This document shows positions 35,620 through 48,249 of a stretch of 64,000 nucleotides of DNA, in pieces. The position numbers and the translations under genes are program-made. How positions within the stretch are numbered: the stretch's first letter is position 1; every line of letters starts with the position of its first letter. The stretch comes from Muribaculum gordoncarteri (GTDB lineage Bacteria > Bacteroidota > Bacteroidia > Bacteroidales > Muribaculaceae). The notes beneath the pieces were generated by a model, which saw only the letters and a program-made list of their open reading frames with translations, had not been told where the DNA came from and made no database searches. Where the stretch lies: contig NZ_CP039393.1 in NCBI RefSeq assembly GCF_004803695.1, forward strand, positions 1,302,001-1,366,000, in the 5' to 3' direction.

Positions 35620-35815
35620 TATAATATTAATAAGAATAATATATATAAAAGAAAATAAAGAAGAAGACAAGAAGAAAGAAAAGAAAAAAACGACGACGAC
35701 GCCGACAATAAAAATATTTTTTTTAAAATTTTTTTCAATAAAAAAAACGACAGTGCGCACTAAAGAGCTCTATCGGTCTAAAAAAATTCAAAAGGGAAAA
35801 AGGGGGGGCGCGCGA
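35620..35815. other. AT-rich, purine-biased low-complexity stretch
   Basis: Long runs of A/G on the plus strand (AAGAAGAAGACAAGAAGAAAG-type) and T runs, between the tandem repeat and the integrase stop. No supported gene. It could be a replication or attachment-related region of the element, but this is inference. Confidence 0.3.
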
Positions 35816-35820
35816 AATTA

Positions 35821-37302
35821 TCAAAAGCTCACACCCTTCATCCGTTCAAAAAACGCAACCTGTCCCTTATCCACGATCTCGATCTTTATCTGCACGTTCG
35901 ACCGGTTCGGTATCCGGTCAGGAACAAAAGCAAGCAGCTTGCCTATCACCTCGTCCACGTTGCCGTAGCCAATGTCCCGAATCTCGCCCAGCAGCTCGCC
36001 CTTAAAATAAATGCCCGCATGTATCATCTGCTTGGGCGAAAAGCGGAATATCCCCGCCCCCTCATCCTCACGATGACGGCTGCTCGGATTATTGGTGAAA
36101 AATATAAACTCAACCACCTTTTCGTTAAGCTCCCACGCCGGCGAAAAGTCTGGCCTGATATAGCCACGCGTCACATTATGCCCGTCACTGTGGTTCATCG
36201 CAAAGGCAACCTCGGCAATCGTAGCCCCGCAGTCATTCTGCGCCACTGTCCCCCAAGTGTGCCTGAACGTATACACGCAATACCGGCTGTCACCCGTTAT
36301 GCCCATGCTCTCACAAATCTGCTTAATACCCGTGTTCGCACCGCTGCCAAAGCTGTCCGAAGTCGAGAACCGGTTGTGAAACGAAAACAACCTGTCGTCG
36401 TCATCCCCCGTGGCATACTTCTCCATCAGCGGCTGCAAGATAGGCGGCACCCTCATCTCGATGTACGCCTCGTCCGAGCGACTCCCTCGTGTCTTCGACC
36501 GCTTGTAGTGCAAGATTCCCTCATGGTAATCCACCTTGCGCATGTTGTACAAGTCAACCGTATTGATGCCCGCCAGGCACAACACAAACATAGCCGTGTC
36601 ACGGCCCACCTCGCTAAGCGGAGCGACAACCTTCGTCTGTGGTAGCGGAGCGGCAAAAAAAGCCCTCGCCTCCTCAGGAGTGATCGCAAGCTTCTCCGGC
36701 CTGTCAGCCCGAGGTATTCTAATCCTCATCCACGGATTAGTCTTAATCCTCATCACCCCCTTGTCATAGTCGTTGTAATCCAACAGCGCCGCGCGGAACA
36801 CCTGCCGCAAGCACACCGGGTACATCTCCTTAGCTCGGCTCGTCGTCGACAGTGAGCGTATCCACTTCTCGATCGTCGCCGATGTCAGCGCGCTGAACTT
36901 CACATCCGTCGTTCCCAAGAACCGCTCCAAGTGTTGAAGTGCAAGCACGTAATTTCTCGCGTTTCGCACATGCCCCTCGTCAACCATCCTGTCAGCGTGC
37001 CTTCGCGCATACTCCGAAAAGCTGATATCCTCCGTACCCGTCTTCAGGAAGTTCACCACCTCCTGCACCGTCCAGTTCGTCACATCAACCCTGTTCAAGG
37101 CTTCCGTGTATTCCACAATCCGAGGCATCAAAAGCGACAGGACGAAAGTATCCTTGATTTCCCTCGATTTAGTAAGCCCCTTGTCGTTAACAACCTTTCC
37201 CGTGGGCATGAAACTCGGCTTTCCCCTATGCACGACCCTGATGTAGACAGGCCAATAACCGTCCTTTCTCTTCTTTTGTACAACCAATCTAAGTGTTGCC
37301 AT
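35821..37302 (-). CDS. tyrosine-type site-specific integrase
   Basis: 493 residues. An N-terminal arm-binding domain (MATLRLVVQKKRKDGYWPVY) and SAM-like core-binding domain (residues about 105-190) precede the catalytic domain. The catalytic region includes FVLCLAGINTVDLYNMRKVD, the His-x-x-Arg region TFRHTWGTVAQ, AFAMNHSDGHNVTRGYI with the C-terminal Tyr of RGYI, and DFSPAWELN. The first Arg box reads A-G-I-N, as in several Bacteroidetes integrases. It ends near the right attachment repeat, so it is the integrase of the ppdK element. Start ATG is 37,302. Confidence 0.88.
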   Translation of the reverse strand: MATLRLVVQKKRKDGYWPVYIRVVHRGKPSFMPTGKVVNDKGLTKSREIKDTFVLSLLMPRIVEYTEALNRVDVTNWTVQEVVNFLKTGTEDISFSEYARRHADRMVDEGHVRNARNYVLALQHLERFLGTTDVKFSALTSATIEKWIRSLSTTSRAKEMYPVCLRQVFRAALLDYNDYDKGVMRIKTNPWMRIRIPRADRPEKLAITPEEARAFFAAPLPQTKVVAPLSEVGRDTAMFVLCLAGINTVDLYNMRKVDYHEGILHYKRSKTRGSRSDEAYIEMRVPPILQPLMEKYATGDDDDRLFSFHNRFSTSDSFGSGANTGIKQICESMGITGDSRYCVYTFRHTWGTVAQNDCGATIAEVAFAMNHSDGHNVTRGYIRPDFSPAWELNEKVVEFIFFTNNPSSRHREDEGAGIFRFSPKQMIHAGIYFKGELLGEIRDIGYGNVDEVIGKLLAFVPDRIPNRSNVQIKIEIVDKGQVAFFERMKGVSF

Positions 37303-37333
37303 AATCTAATTATTTGATTTACAAAAATTTTCT

Positions 37334-37387
37334 TTTCTAAGTTTCTTTCTAAGTAGGGGTCCTAAATTTTCTTAGTATTTTCTAAGT
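37334..37387. repeat. three TTTCTAAGT repeats inside the right element end
   Basis: Copies at 37,334-37,342, 37,346-37,354 and 37,379-37,387. The last ends one base before the attachment repeat. They are candidate arm-type integrase sites. Confidence 0.55.
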
Positions 37388-37388
37388 T

Positions 37389-37500
37389 TTTCCGTTCATA
37401 CTGCACATGGGATGTGTCGTTATGTACGTAAAAAATAGGCGATAACCCCTTTTTCATCAAGGGCTTATCGCCTATCTATCTGATTGTCAGAATATTCCGA

Positions 37501-37521
<21 letters not shown>
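37389..37521. repeat. right 133-bp attachment repeat with ppdK 3' end
   Basis: Same sequence as 15,883-16,015. Here the repeat holds the true ppdK stop and terminator hairpin (37,435-37,475; ATAGGCGATAA arms with a T-tract on the minus strand). Confidence 0.9.
37435..37475 (-). terminator. ppdK terminator
   Basis: On the minus strand: ATAGGCGATAAgCCC, loop, GGGgTTATCGCCTAT, then TTTTTTA. It is 26 bp past the ppdK stop and duplicated at 15,929-15,969. Confidence 0.85.
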
Positions 37522-40215
<2,694 letters not shown>

Positions 40216-40475
40216 TGGATTTAATTGATGTTAAAATTAAACTTATTTTATTTTTTGGTTATAGTCTAATCGGCATTAGTTATGTTGCAAATTTAGGATA
40301 ATATAATGAGAAAACGAAACACTTTCGACGAAAAAATACGACAATAGGGCTATTTTTAACGGCAATTTGCTTGTTGTGCATTGTTAAAATAGTATTTAAC
40401 ATACGAAATCGGCCAATACTGTCGATGATATTCAGTTTGTGCAATCAATGATTTCTGATTCTAACTTATTATTAG

Positions 40476-40483
40476 TAATTTTG
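40476..40483 (+). promoter_or_regulatory. -7 box of the rlmD gene
   Basis: TAATTTTG, 30 bp before the TTG start at 40,513. Confidence 0.55.
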
Positions 40484-40512
40484 TCGCCGATAATCATTAA
40501 AACCGACTGAAA

Positions 40513-41924
40513 TTGTCACGGAAACGCAAAGAGCTCCCGGTATTGGAGCAGATAACCATAGAAGATGTTGCAGCTGAAGGCAACTCGATAGCTCGTGTCG
40601 ACCAAATGGTGGTATTCATTCCCTACGGTGCCCCCGGCGACATAGTTGATGTCAAGATAGACAAAAAGAAGAAAAGCTACGCCGAAGGTCACATCACAAA
40701 GATGCACACCCCCGGCGAGGTGAGAATAGAGCCTCGATGCGAGCATTTCACGCTGTGCGGAGGTTGCCGCTGGCAGCACCTTCCCTACTCTTTTCAGCTG
40801 AAATGCAAGCAGAAGCAGGTCAAGGATGCTATCGAAAGGATAGCCAAGGTGGAAGCTCCCGAGATAACTCCGATAATAGGCTCGGACAACATCTGGGAAT
40901 ATCGCAACAAGATGGAGTACACATTTTCCAATAAGAAGTGGCTCACATTTGAGCAGCTTGCTTCGGGCAAAGAATTTCCCGACCGCGATGCCGCCGGATT
41001 CCACATACCCGGAGCCTTTGACAAGGTGCTCGACATCAACAAGTGCCACCTTCAGGACGATCTCGGAAACAGGCTGCGTCTTTTCGTGAAGAATTTCGGC
41101 AAGGAACACGGCTACACATTCTATGACCTCAGAGCGCAGTGCGGATTGTTGCGTACGCTCATGATAAGAATAGCATCAACCGGTCAAGTGATGGCGGTGA
41201 TGGTATTCGGCGAAAACGACGCCGAGCGCATCAATATGCTCATGTCAGCCATCAAGGAGGCATTCCCCGAAGTCACCTCGCTGATGTATGTAGTCAACAC
41301 CAAGGTCAACGACACCATAGGCGACCAGGATGTAATACTCTACAGCGGAATGCCTTATATCGAGGAAGAGATGGAAGGTCTGAAATTCAGAGTGGGCCCG
41401 AAATCATTTTATCAAACCAATTCCCTTCAAGCCTACAAGCTTTACAAGGTTGCGCGTGACTTCGCACAACTAACGGGAAAGGAACTGGTCTACGACCTGT
41501 ACACCGGTACAGGAACCATTGCAAATTTCGTGTCACGTAACGCGGCTAAAGTCATAGGCATCGAGTATGTGCCCGAAGCCATCGAAGATGCGAAAATCAA
41601 TTCGGAGGTAAACGGAATCGACAACACCCTCTTCTTTGCCGGCGACATGAAGGATGTGCTCACCGACTCATTCATCGAGCAGCACGGACATCCCGATGTC
41701 ATGATAGTCGATCCCCGCGAGCAGGCATGCACGAGGATGTCGTGAAGGTGATTCTGAATGCCCGTCCACATCGCATCGTCTACGTAAGCTGCAACCCGGC
41801 CACTCAGGCACGTGACCTTGCACTGCTCGACTCGGAATATCGAATCGAAGCCATACAGCCGGTGGATATGTTCCCCCACACGGCCCATGTCGAGAATGTA
41901 GTGAAACTCACATTGCGAAATTAA
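40513..41924 (+). pseudogene. rlmD: 23S rRNA (uracil-5-)-methyltransferase, frameshift at the DPPR motif
   Basis: TTG start 40,513 gives MSRKRKELPVLEQITIEDVA, with a TRAM domain (GDIVDVKIDKKKKSYAEGHI) and Fe-S cysteines (CEHFTLCGGCRW). The SAM domain reads VYDLYTGTGTIA. At 41,713-41,716 four C give [11 protein letters not shown]-stop. One more C restores [12 protein letters not shown] in the next frame, which then holds the catalytic Cys in YVSCNPAT and continues to 41,924. Thus a single C deletion splits a 470-residue RumA/RlmD-type enzyme. It could be a sequencing or assembly error in a C run. Confidence 0.88.
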
Positions 41925-41938
41925 CACCGTCACGCGCC

Positions 41939-42292
41939 ATGTACTATGTAACCAAACGAATCGAGATATCGGCTTCGCATAGACTGGAATTAAGTTATCC
42001 GAGCAAGTGCAGCCGGCTTCACGGCCACAATTGGGTCATAACCGTATATTGCCGTGCCCGTGAATTGAACGCCGACGGAATGGTGTGTGACTTTTCGCAT
42101 ATAAAGGAGCTTATTCACGGTTATCTTGACCACGGCAACCTGAATGAATTGCTTCCGTTCAACCCCACGGCCGAGAACATCGCACGATGGATCGTGGACC
42201 GCATACCCGAATGTTACAAAGCCCGCGTCCAGGAATCGGAGGGTAACGAAGCGATATACATTGACGACAACGCCACCGACGCATGTATCTGA
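41939..42292 (+). CDS. queD: 6-carboxytetrahydropterin synthase (QueD)
   Basis: 117 residues. Zinc ligands: H in ASHRLELSY, then CSRLHGHNW (two His) and HGYLDHGNLNE. It makes 6-carboxy-tetrahydropterin from dihydroneopterin triphosphate for queuosine. The start ATG is 15 bp after the rlmD remnant, and the 3' end overlaps queE by 10 bp. Confidence 0.92.
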   Translation: MYYVTKRIEISASHRLELSYPSKCSRLHGHNWVITVYCRARELNADGMVCDFSHIKELIHGYLDHGNLNELLPFNPTAENIARWIVDRIPECYKARVQESEGNEAIYIDDNATDACI

Positions 42293-42864
42293 TTAACGAG
42301 ATATTCTACAGCATTCAGGGCGAAGGCGTCAATGCCGGAGTTCCGGCAATATTCCTGCGATTCAGCGGTTGCAACCTGAAATGCCCTTTTTGCGACACAT
42401 CACATCAAACGGGAAACCCAATGTCGCTCGACGATATAATGCACGAAGTGTCACGCTACAATGCTTCGCTCGTCGTATTGACAGGCGGAGAGCCTTCGCT
42501 GTTCATCGACGACGCTATCGTGGAGGCGCTCCATAACGCAGGCAAGACTATCGCAATTGAAACCAACGGCACTCACCCGCTGCCCGCCGGCATCGACCAC
42601 GTGACATTGTCGCCCAAAGATGATTTCTGTGACAATGCACAAACGGTAATTGAACATTGCGACGAGCTGAAAATCGTGTATCGCGGCGACAACGATCCGT
42701 CGCGCTACAATCACATCAAAGCGTCACATCGTGTACTGCAGCCGTGTGACACTGGCGATGACGAACAAAACCGCCGCATAACATCGGAGGCATTGGACTA
42801 TTGTCTGTCACATCCGCAATGGCGGCTGTCGCTGCAACTACACAAAATACTTAACGTGCGCTGA
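42283..42864 (+). CDS. queE: 7-carboxy-7-deazaguanine synthase (QueE, radical SAM)
   Basis: 193 residues with the radical SAM motif CNLKCPFCDT, preceded by YSIQGEGVNAGVPAIFLRFS. Then VVLTGGEPSL and the SPK-region. QueE catalyses ring contraction of 6-carboxytetrahydropterin to 7-carboxy-7-deazaguanine. queC is not seen in this window. Confidence 0.94.
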   Translation: MYLINEIFYSIQGEGVNAGVPAIFLRFSGCNLKCPFCDTSHQTGNPMSLDDIMHEVSRYNASLVVLTGGEPSLFIDDAIVEALHNAGKTIAIETNGTHPLPAGIDHVTLSPKDDFCDNAQTVIEHCDELKIVYRGDNDPSRYNHIKASHRVLQPCDTGDDEQNRRITSEALDYCLSHPQWRLSLQLHKILNVR

Positions 42865-42877
42865 CAGCACCTGCTCC

Positions 42878-43333
42878 CTATTTCTTGACTCCGAGCATTG
42901 AGTTATAGTAACGGGGATCACCCGTCACCTCCTCGCCGATAAATGGAGGTATATCAAACTCTTCATCAACACTCGACAATTCAACTTCAGCAACAACCAG
43001 CCCGGCATCGGGCGACGAAAACTCATCGACTTCCCACACTTTCCCGCTATATGGCACGATGTAACGCTGCTTGTCGATGACCGGTCCGTCGACAAGCCGT
43101 TGCAGCATACTCCGTGCATCGTCCAACGGAATCGCATACTCCCACTCATCCCTTTCTATGCCGTGATTGCGACCCTTGACCGTCAAAAACGACTTATCAT
43201 TGCGTAGGCGCACCCTTACCGTGGCGTCGACATTGCGCGACAAATAGCCCTGGACTATGTGGTCGCAGGATGTCGCAATCGATTTATAACTTTGGTTTAC
43301 AACGAGGAACTTTCGCTCTATTTCTTTGGACAT
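42878..43333 (-). CDS. CYTH domain protein (triphosphatase/adenylate cyclase fold)
   Basis: 151 residues. It starts with the CYTH signature EIERKFLV and has a tunnel-like set of charged strands: TVRVRLRNDKSFLTVKGR, WEYAIPL and VWEVDEFSSP. CYTH proteins bind triphosphates with metal; substrate unknown. Convergent with queE. Confidence 0.88.
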   Translation of the reverse strand: MSKEIERKFLVVNQSYKSIATSCDHIVQGYLSRNVDATVRVRLRNDKSFLTVKGRNHGIERDEWEYAIPLDDARSMLQRLVDGPVIDKQRYIVPYSGKVWEVDEFSSPDAGLVVAEVELSSVDEEFDIPPFIGEEVTGDPRYYNSMLGVKK

Positions 43334-43356
43334 TTCTATATGACGGAAAAAATTCG

Positions 43357-43364
43357 TAACTTTG
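43357..43364 (+). promoter_or_regulatory. -7 box upstream of the DUF5686 gene
   Basis: TAACTTTG, 92 bp before the TTG start at 43,456, in the divergent gap with the CYTH gene. Confidence 0.5.
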
Positions 43365-43455
43365 CAACCCTTTCAGTGGCATCGGAATGTAGTATGACGA
43401 AACCACACGAGGAATACATTACAAAGTTATGCATTTGTTTTGAATAGATATTGAT

Positions 43456-46014
43456 TTGAAAACGGGTTTTAGGTACATTATAACACACTTGATATTATTT
43501 ACGGCATTTGCCTGCGGGGTGTCGATCAATGCACAAACGACACAGTTGCGCGGTGTCGTAAGAGATTCCATCACTCATGAGCCGATTCCTTATGTAGCAC
43601 TGTTTCTTGAAGGCACCAACAACGGAGTGCTCTCGGAAGAGAACGGTACATTTAGATTGTCGTCACCTCGAAAAGCGACCGGATTAAGGGTGTCGGTTAT
43701 GGGCTATACCACCAAAACAGTGGAGCTGAAGTCATCACAGATACGCAATCTCATAATAGATCTGTCGCCCGACGGAGTGCAGCTTAATGAAATAATAGTC
43801 AAGCCCACAAAGGAGAAATACAGCAAGAAAAACAATCCCGCAGTTGAGTTTCTTGAACGAATACGCGCCACGCGTGACATAAACGATCCCTATCGCAACG
43901 ACTACTTCAACTACGACAAGTATGAGCGCATGACAATAGCGCTCAATGACTTCAACCCATCGGATGATTCATGGATAGAACGCAAATTTGATTTTCTGAA
44001 GGATCATATCGACATATCGGAAGTGTCGGGCAAGCCGATACTCAATGTCGCAGTACAGGAAAAGTCGTCATCGGTCCACTATCGCAAGTCGCCCGAAAGC
44101 GAACGTGAGTATGTGAAAGGCATAAAGCGCGAGGGAGTCGACCAGATGGCCGACCAAGAAAGTATGCGCCGATTCATGGAAGATGTGTTCCGGGAGATTG
44201 ACATTTATGACGGAAACGATGTGACATTGCTGCAAAACAGATTTGTGAGTCCGTTGTCACGGATAGCAACCGACTTTTACAAGTACTATCTTTCCGACAC
44301 TACAGTAGTTGAAGGCGACTCATGCATAGTGCTTAGTTTCGTGCCTCACACACCACAAACATTCGGGTTTCTCGGGAAACTATATGTTTCCAAAAACGAC
44401 TCGACAATGTTCATTAAGAAAATCGACCTGCATCTGCCCCACTCCATAAATGTAAACTTCGTGGATGCAATGTCGGTGTCGCAAACCTACGAAAAGGCTC
44501 CCGACGGCTCCCGTCTTAAGACAAAGGACGACATGATTGTCGAATTTCGCGTCATGCCGGGCACCCCGAGCTTCTATACGCGCCGCAACACGGTTTACAA
44601 TAATTTCAGCTTCGACAGGCCGCCGGTCGGTGTCGATGATGTGTTCAACCACGCCGAGCACGAAGTTGTCGATGCCTCCGCATTTAAGCGCGACGACGAT
44701 TTTTGGGAAAAGAACCGACTTGTACCGCTCGAGGTGGGTGAAGGAAGCGTGAAATCGCTTGTTGAGCGTTTACGCAGCGTCCCCTTGTATTACTGGACCG
44801 AGAAGACATTGAAGCTGCTCGTTTCAGGCTATGCACCTACGGGCAAGAACAGCAAGTTTGACTACGGTCCTGTAAACACGAGCATCTCCTACAACACAGC
44901 CGAGGGAGTGCGCCTGCGAACCGGAGGAATGACAACGGCCAATCTGTCGAAGCGGTGGTTTGGCCGCGGATATGTAGCCTATGGTCTTCGCGACCATAAA
45001 TGGAAATACAAAGCCGAACTTGAATACTCGTTCATCGATAAAGAATATCATTCACGCGAATTTCCCGTAAAGTCATTGCGATTCACCCAGTCCTACGAGC
45101 TTGACCAGCTGGGACAAAAATATCTGTTTACCAATCAGGACAACCTGTTTCTTTCATTCAAGCGCATGGAGGATACACGCGTAACCTACAGGCGGCTCAC
45201 CGCGCTGGATTATACGCTTGAATTACGTAACGGATTCTCCCTCGTGGCAGGATTTGCCTACGAGCGCCAAGAGGCCACCAAGTGGATACCCTTTATCGAC
45301 AGCGCAGGCAAGCACTACGGCCACTACAATGAAGCGGCGTTCAACATAAAGCTGCGATATGCACCCGGCGAAAAGTTCTACCAGGGAAGGACCAACCGCT
45401 ATCCCATCAACCTTGATGCGCCGGTAATAGAGCTTACCCACACCTATGCGCCACGCGGGTTCATGGGAAGCATGTTCCCCATCAACCGCACCGAGCTGCG
45501 ATTGCAAAAACGCATCTGGCTATCGGCATTCGGCTACATCGACGCCGTGGCAAAGGGCGGTCATGTGTGGGAAGCGGCACCTTATCTGAACCTGTTGCTG
45601 CCCAATGCCAATCTCTCCTACACGATTCAGCCCGAAAGCTTCGCATTGATGAATCCACTGGAATTCATCAACGACACCTACGGCCTGATCGACATTACCT
45701 ACTGGGCCAACGGCGCTCTATTTACACGCCTGCCGTTACTGAAGAAATCGAAACTAAGGGAGGTGGTGTCGTTTAAAAGCCTTTGGGGACATCTCAGCAA
45801 AAAGAACGACCCGACCTACAACCCTGAACTGTTTCGCTTCCCTGAGGACATAACGGTTACCCGTATGTCGGGACGCCCCTACATGGAAATAAGCGCGGGA
45901 CTCGACAACATTTTCAGTGTCCTGCGAGTCGACTATGTGTGGCGTCTATCCTATCGCAACACTCCCGGAGCGCCCAACTCAGGCTTGAGAATAGCGATGC
46001 ATTTTACTTTCTGA
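43456..46014 (+). CDS. DUF5686 outer-membrane protein with carboxypeptidase-regulatory-like domain
   Basis: 852 residues from TTG 43,456 (no ATG upstream in frame before a stop). A signal peptide (ITHLILFTAFACGVSINAQ) is followed by a CarboxypepD_reg-like beta-sandwich (LRGVVRDSITHEPIPYVALF). A DUF5686 module and a C-terminal beta-barrel region follow, ending LRIAMHFTF with the terminal Phe typical of outer-membrane proteins. Such proteins are common and uncharacterised in Bacteroidetes. Confidence 0.85.
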   Translation: MKTGFRYIITHLILFTAFACGVSINAQTTQLRGVVRDSITHEPIPYVALFLEGTNNGVLSEENGTFRLSSPRKATGLRVSVMGYTTKTVELKSSQIRNLIIDLSPDGVQLNEIIVKPTKEKYSKKNNPAVEFLERIRATRDINDPYRNDYFNYDKYERMTIALNDFNPSDDSWIERKFDFLKDHIDISEVSGKPILNVAVQEKSSSVHYRKSPESEREYVKGIKREGVDQMADQESMRRFMEDVFREIDIYDGNDVTLLQNRFVSPLSRIATDFYKYYLSDTTVVEGDSCIVLSFVPHTPQTFGFLGKLYVSKNDSTMFIKKIDLHLPHSINVNFVDAMSVSQTYEKAPDGSRLKTKDDMIVEFRVMPGTPSFYTRRNTVYNNFSFDRPPVGVDDVFNHAEHEVVDASAFKRDDDFWEKNRLVPLEVGEGSVKSLVERLRSVPLYYWTEKTLKLLVSGYAPTGKNSKFDYGPVNTSISYNTAEGVRLRTGGMTTANLSKRWFGRGYVAYGLRDHKWKYKAELEYSFIDKEYHSREFPVKSLRFTQSYELDQLGQKYLFTNQDNLFLSFKRMEDTRVTYRRLTALDYTLELRNGFSLVAGFAYERQEATKWIPFIDSAGKHYGHYNEAAFNIKLRYAPGEKFYQGRTNRYPINLDAPVIELTHTYAPRGFMGSMFPINRTELRLQKRIWLSAFGYIDAVAKGGHVWEAAPYLNLLLPNANLSYTIQPESFALMNPLEFINDTYGLIDITYWANGALFTRLPLLKKSKLREVVSFKSLWGHLSKKNDPTYNPELFRFPEDITVTRMSGRPYMEISAGLDNIFSVLRVDYVWRLSYRNTPGAPNSGLRIAMHFTF

Positions 46015-46086
46015 CAGCATAAGACACATTGAACATTATCATAGGATATAATGTTATAGTGTTGATAATTTTAATATTAGATAACT

Positions 46087-46587
46087 ATGAAAAAAATTGG
46101 AATATTTTATGGTTCTTCGACCGGAGTTACTGCCGATGTAGCACAACTCATAGCAAAAGATCTCGGCGTTGCCGATGTTGATATACATGATGTTGCAAAG
46201 TCATCGCCCTCGGATGTGGCACAATATGACGTACTTGTTCTCGGTTCCTCGACCTGGGGTGCCGGCGATCTTCAGGATGATTGGTATGACTTCATCGACG
46301 GCCTTGAAGCTCTCGACCTTAAGGGTAAAGAGATTGCAATATTCGGTTGCGGTGATGAATCGATGAGCGACACATTCTGCGGTGCTGTAGGTGAAATCTA
46401 CAAACGCCTCCAAGGTACCGGCGCCAAATTCATCGCTCCATTTGATGCAAGCGTCTACACATTTGACGAGTCACCCGCATTTATCGACGGAGTTTACGTA
46501 GGTTTGCTTCTTGACGAAGTAAATCACCCCGAACTCAGCGATGAACGCATAAAGGAGTGGACCGACAAGATAAAATCAGAGATTTAG
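46087..46587 (+). CDS. fldA: flavodoxin, long-chain type
   Basis: 166 residues. The FMN phosphate loop is GIFYGSSTGVTADVA, followed by LGSSTWGAGDLQDDW (first aromatic loop) and GCGDESMSDTFCGAV (second loop), the pattern of long-chain FldA. It carries electrons for low-potential reactions such as pyruvate:flavodoxin oxidoreductase. Confidence 0.95.
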   Translation: MKKIGIFYGSSTGVTADVAQLIAKDLGVADVDIHDVAKSSPSDVAQYDVLVLGSSTWGAGDLQDDWYDFIDGLEALDLKGKEIAIFGCGDESMSDTFCGAVGEIYKRLQGTGAKFIAPFDASVYTFDESPAFIDGVYVGLLLDEVNHPELSDERIKEWTDKIKSEI

Positions 46588-46648
46588 CAAATCAAAGGGG
46601 TCATCCTTTGGGATGGATGCGGATGTCCCTATTAAATCACTGAATAAC

Positions 46649-46689
46649 GCGGATGAAACTGACGGCAGGAAATCGTCAATTTCATCCGC
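46649..46689 (+). terminator. terminator-like hairpin after flavodoxin
   Basis: GCGGATGAAAcTGAC (46,649-) pairs with GTCAaTTTCATCCGC (-46,689), followed by T-rich sequence. Confidence 0.6.
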
Positions 46690-46726
46690 TTAGGTTTTAT
46701 ATTAATACATTATCTATTTAATAACA

Positions 46727-46762
46727 GTACGCCCGAAAAGCTTCATAGCTCTTCGGGCGTAC
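46727..46762 (-). terminator. terminator of the 46,785 gene
   Basis: GTACGCCCGAAaAGC and GCTcTTCGGGCGTAC form a long stem between two convergent genes. Confidence 0.75.
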
Positions 46763-46784
46763 CCCTAATTAGAATATTGTGTAA

Positions 46785-47336
46785 TTATTTGTTTGTCGGA
46801 GCTTGCTGTGGGCGCTGTCCGTCACCACGATGCTGATGGCGGCCATCCTTCTTCATTCGGTCACCGTGACGCATTGCCTTGTCGCCATGTCGTCCCATCT
46901 TACCGGGCATAACCGAGTGGCCTTTGCCTTGAGGATTGTTCAACACGATGTTCTCAAGGAATATCACATACTGGTCGGGGCCTACGATAGCCTTTACTTC
47001 CTCAAGATAGTTCTTGCGGTCGGCCATTCTCAATGAGTCATTCTGCCTGCGGTCGCTCTTTTTCTGAGCCTTTGCGCTTTCAGCACGCTGACGCATCTTG
47101 GTTGCTCGCTTCTCCTGCAAAGCCTTCAACTGGGCCTGCTGATCGGCGGTAAGATTCATGCCTGAGAAAAGTGTAGGACACTGCTTGTCGCACTTTTGGT
47201 CGTTGCACTGAGATGCTTTGCACTCTTTTTTACACTCTTTGGCGGGAGCATTATTTGTTGTCGGATTTTGAGCCACTGCGTTAATCGAGAACATTGACAT
47301 TGCTATTACAGCAAGACTTAGAATTTTCTTTTTCAT
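46785..47336 (-). CDS. periplasmic Spy/LTXXQ-like small protein
   Basis: 183 residues. A signal peptide (KILSLAVIAMSMFSINAVAQ) is followed by a Cys/Lys-rich segment (ECKKECKASQCNDQKCDKQC) that may bind metal. LTADQQAQLKALQEKRATKM gives one LTxxQ helix. The tail is His/Arg/Gly-rich. It resembles envelope-stress Spy/CpxP-like proteins of Bacteroidetes. Metal binding is inferred from composition. Confidence 0.65.
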   Translation of the reverse strand: MKKKILSLAVIAMSMFSINAVAQNPTTNNAPAKECKKECKASQCNDQKCDKQCPTLFSGMNLTADQQAQLKALQEKRATKMRQRAESAKAQKKSDRRQNDSLRMADRKNYLEEVKAIVGPDQYVIFLENIVLNNPQGKGHSVMPGKMGRHGDKAMRHGDRMKKDGRHQHRGDGQRPQQAPTNK

Positions 47337-47457
47337 AATTTGTTGTTGTTTTTAATTCAGATACTTTATAGACAATATCCCCGATTAAAAGTTTATCTAT
47401 AATTTTATTGATTAACAACAATTTAACACAATCCCGATATGTGATTACAAAAATTAA

Positions 47458-47491
47458 CCCCGACTCCTATTTAATAAATAGGGAATCGGGG
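47458..47491 (-). terminator. terminator of the DUF4293 gene
   Basis: CCCCGAcTCCTATT and AATAGGgAaTCGGGG arms around a short loop, downstream of the minus-strand stop at 47,523. Confidence 0.6.
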
Positions 47492-47522
47492 ATTGTGGTT
47501 ATGGATGATAAATTCAGTGTTG

Positions 47523-47897
47523 TCAGCGTATGCGATCGTAGCTTCTAAGGAGCTTTTCGTCAGCCTTCATTCGAGCATAAGCGAAGTATGTGAATATTAT
47601 TGCGACAACCGGACACACAAGCTGCACTTCCCAATTGGTGGCAATGTCAAGAACTGAACTGAGATAAGCCGTGATAGCAGCCGAAACAAAACAGAAGCAG
47701 ATGCATATCAATGCTACGCGTTTCTGCAATTTCAAGTTCCTGTACATAAAAATGTCAACCAACAGCAGCACTGTAACGAGTGCATTAAGGATTGATGTGA
47801 TATAACCCATCATGCAGCTCACGGGAAGGAAGAAAAATATTCCCATTGCCACTGCCGCAATGAAAAGAAACACCGTTTGCCAACGTTGTATTACCAT
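47523..47897 (-). CDS. DUF4293 family membrane protein
   Basis: 124 residues from ATG 47,897 (the longer frame to 47,972 has no good context). The start MVIQRWQTVFLFIAAVAMGI matches DUF4293, and four hydrophobic segments follow. No known function; widespread in Bacteroidetes. Confidence 0.75.
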   Translation of the reverse strand: MVIQRWQTVFLFIAAVAMGIFFFLPVSCMMGYITSILNALVTVLLLVDIFMYRNLKLQKRVALICICFCFVSAAITAYLSSVLDIATNWEVQLVCPVVAIIFTYFAYARMKADEKLLRSYDRIR

Positions 47898-48208
47898 AAT
47901 TATAATTGTATTTAATGTTAAAAGATAAACAAATGTACTACACTTTTTGCAAATGACAAAACAGTTGCACAATTTAGTGCCAAATATATTTCATGTTGAC
48001 AATATCACGACGCATGAATTGGCATATTGTCAGCGAATATAGGTGTGCACATAAGCCGCTGTGGCACTGCACTGTCAAATTGCAACCAAACAGCATAAAT
48101 ACATTAATATTTCAATGAAATGAAGCCCTTTTACTTTACATAAACAATTTAATTAAAGAACATGAAATTTTTCATTAAAAAATAGTGTTTTATTCAAAAT
48201 TTATTGCT

Positions 48209-48216
48209 TACATTTG
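48209..48216 (+). promoter_or_regulatory. -7 box of gdhA
   Basis: TACATTTG, 34 bp before the ATG. The preceding 47,898-48,208 is AT-rich and has no other feature that I can support. Confidence 0.55.
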
Positions 48217-48249
48217 CGATACACAATTACTATTTAATACTTTTAAAGT

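Noticed and set aside
35383-35738. Two minus-strand frames running through the 21-bp repeat
   Set aside because: They are open only because the repeat length is a multiple of three; the rest is low-complexity and has no promoter or conserved start.
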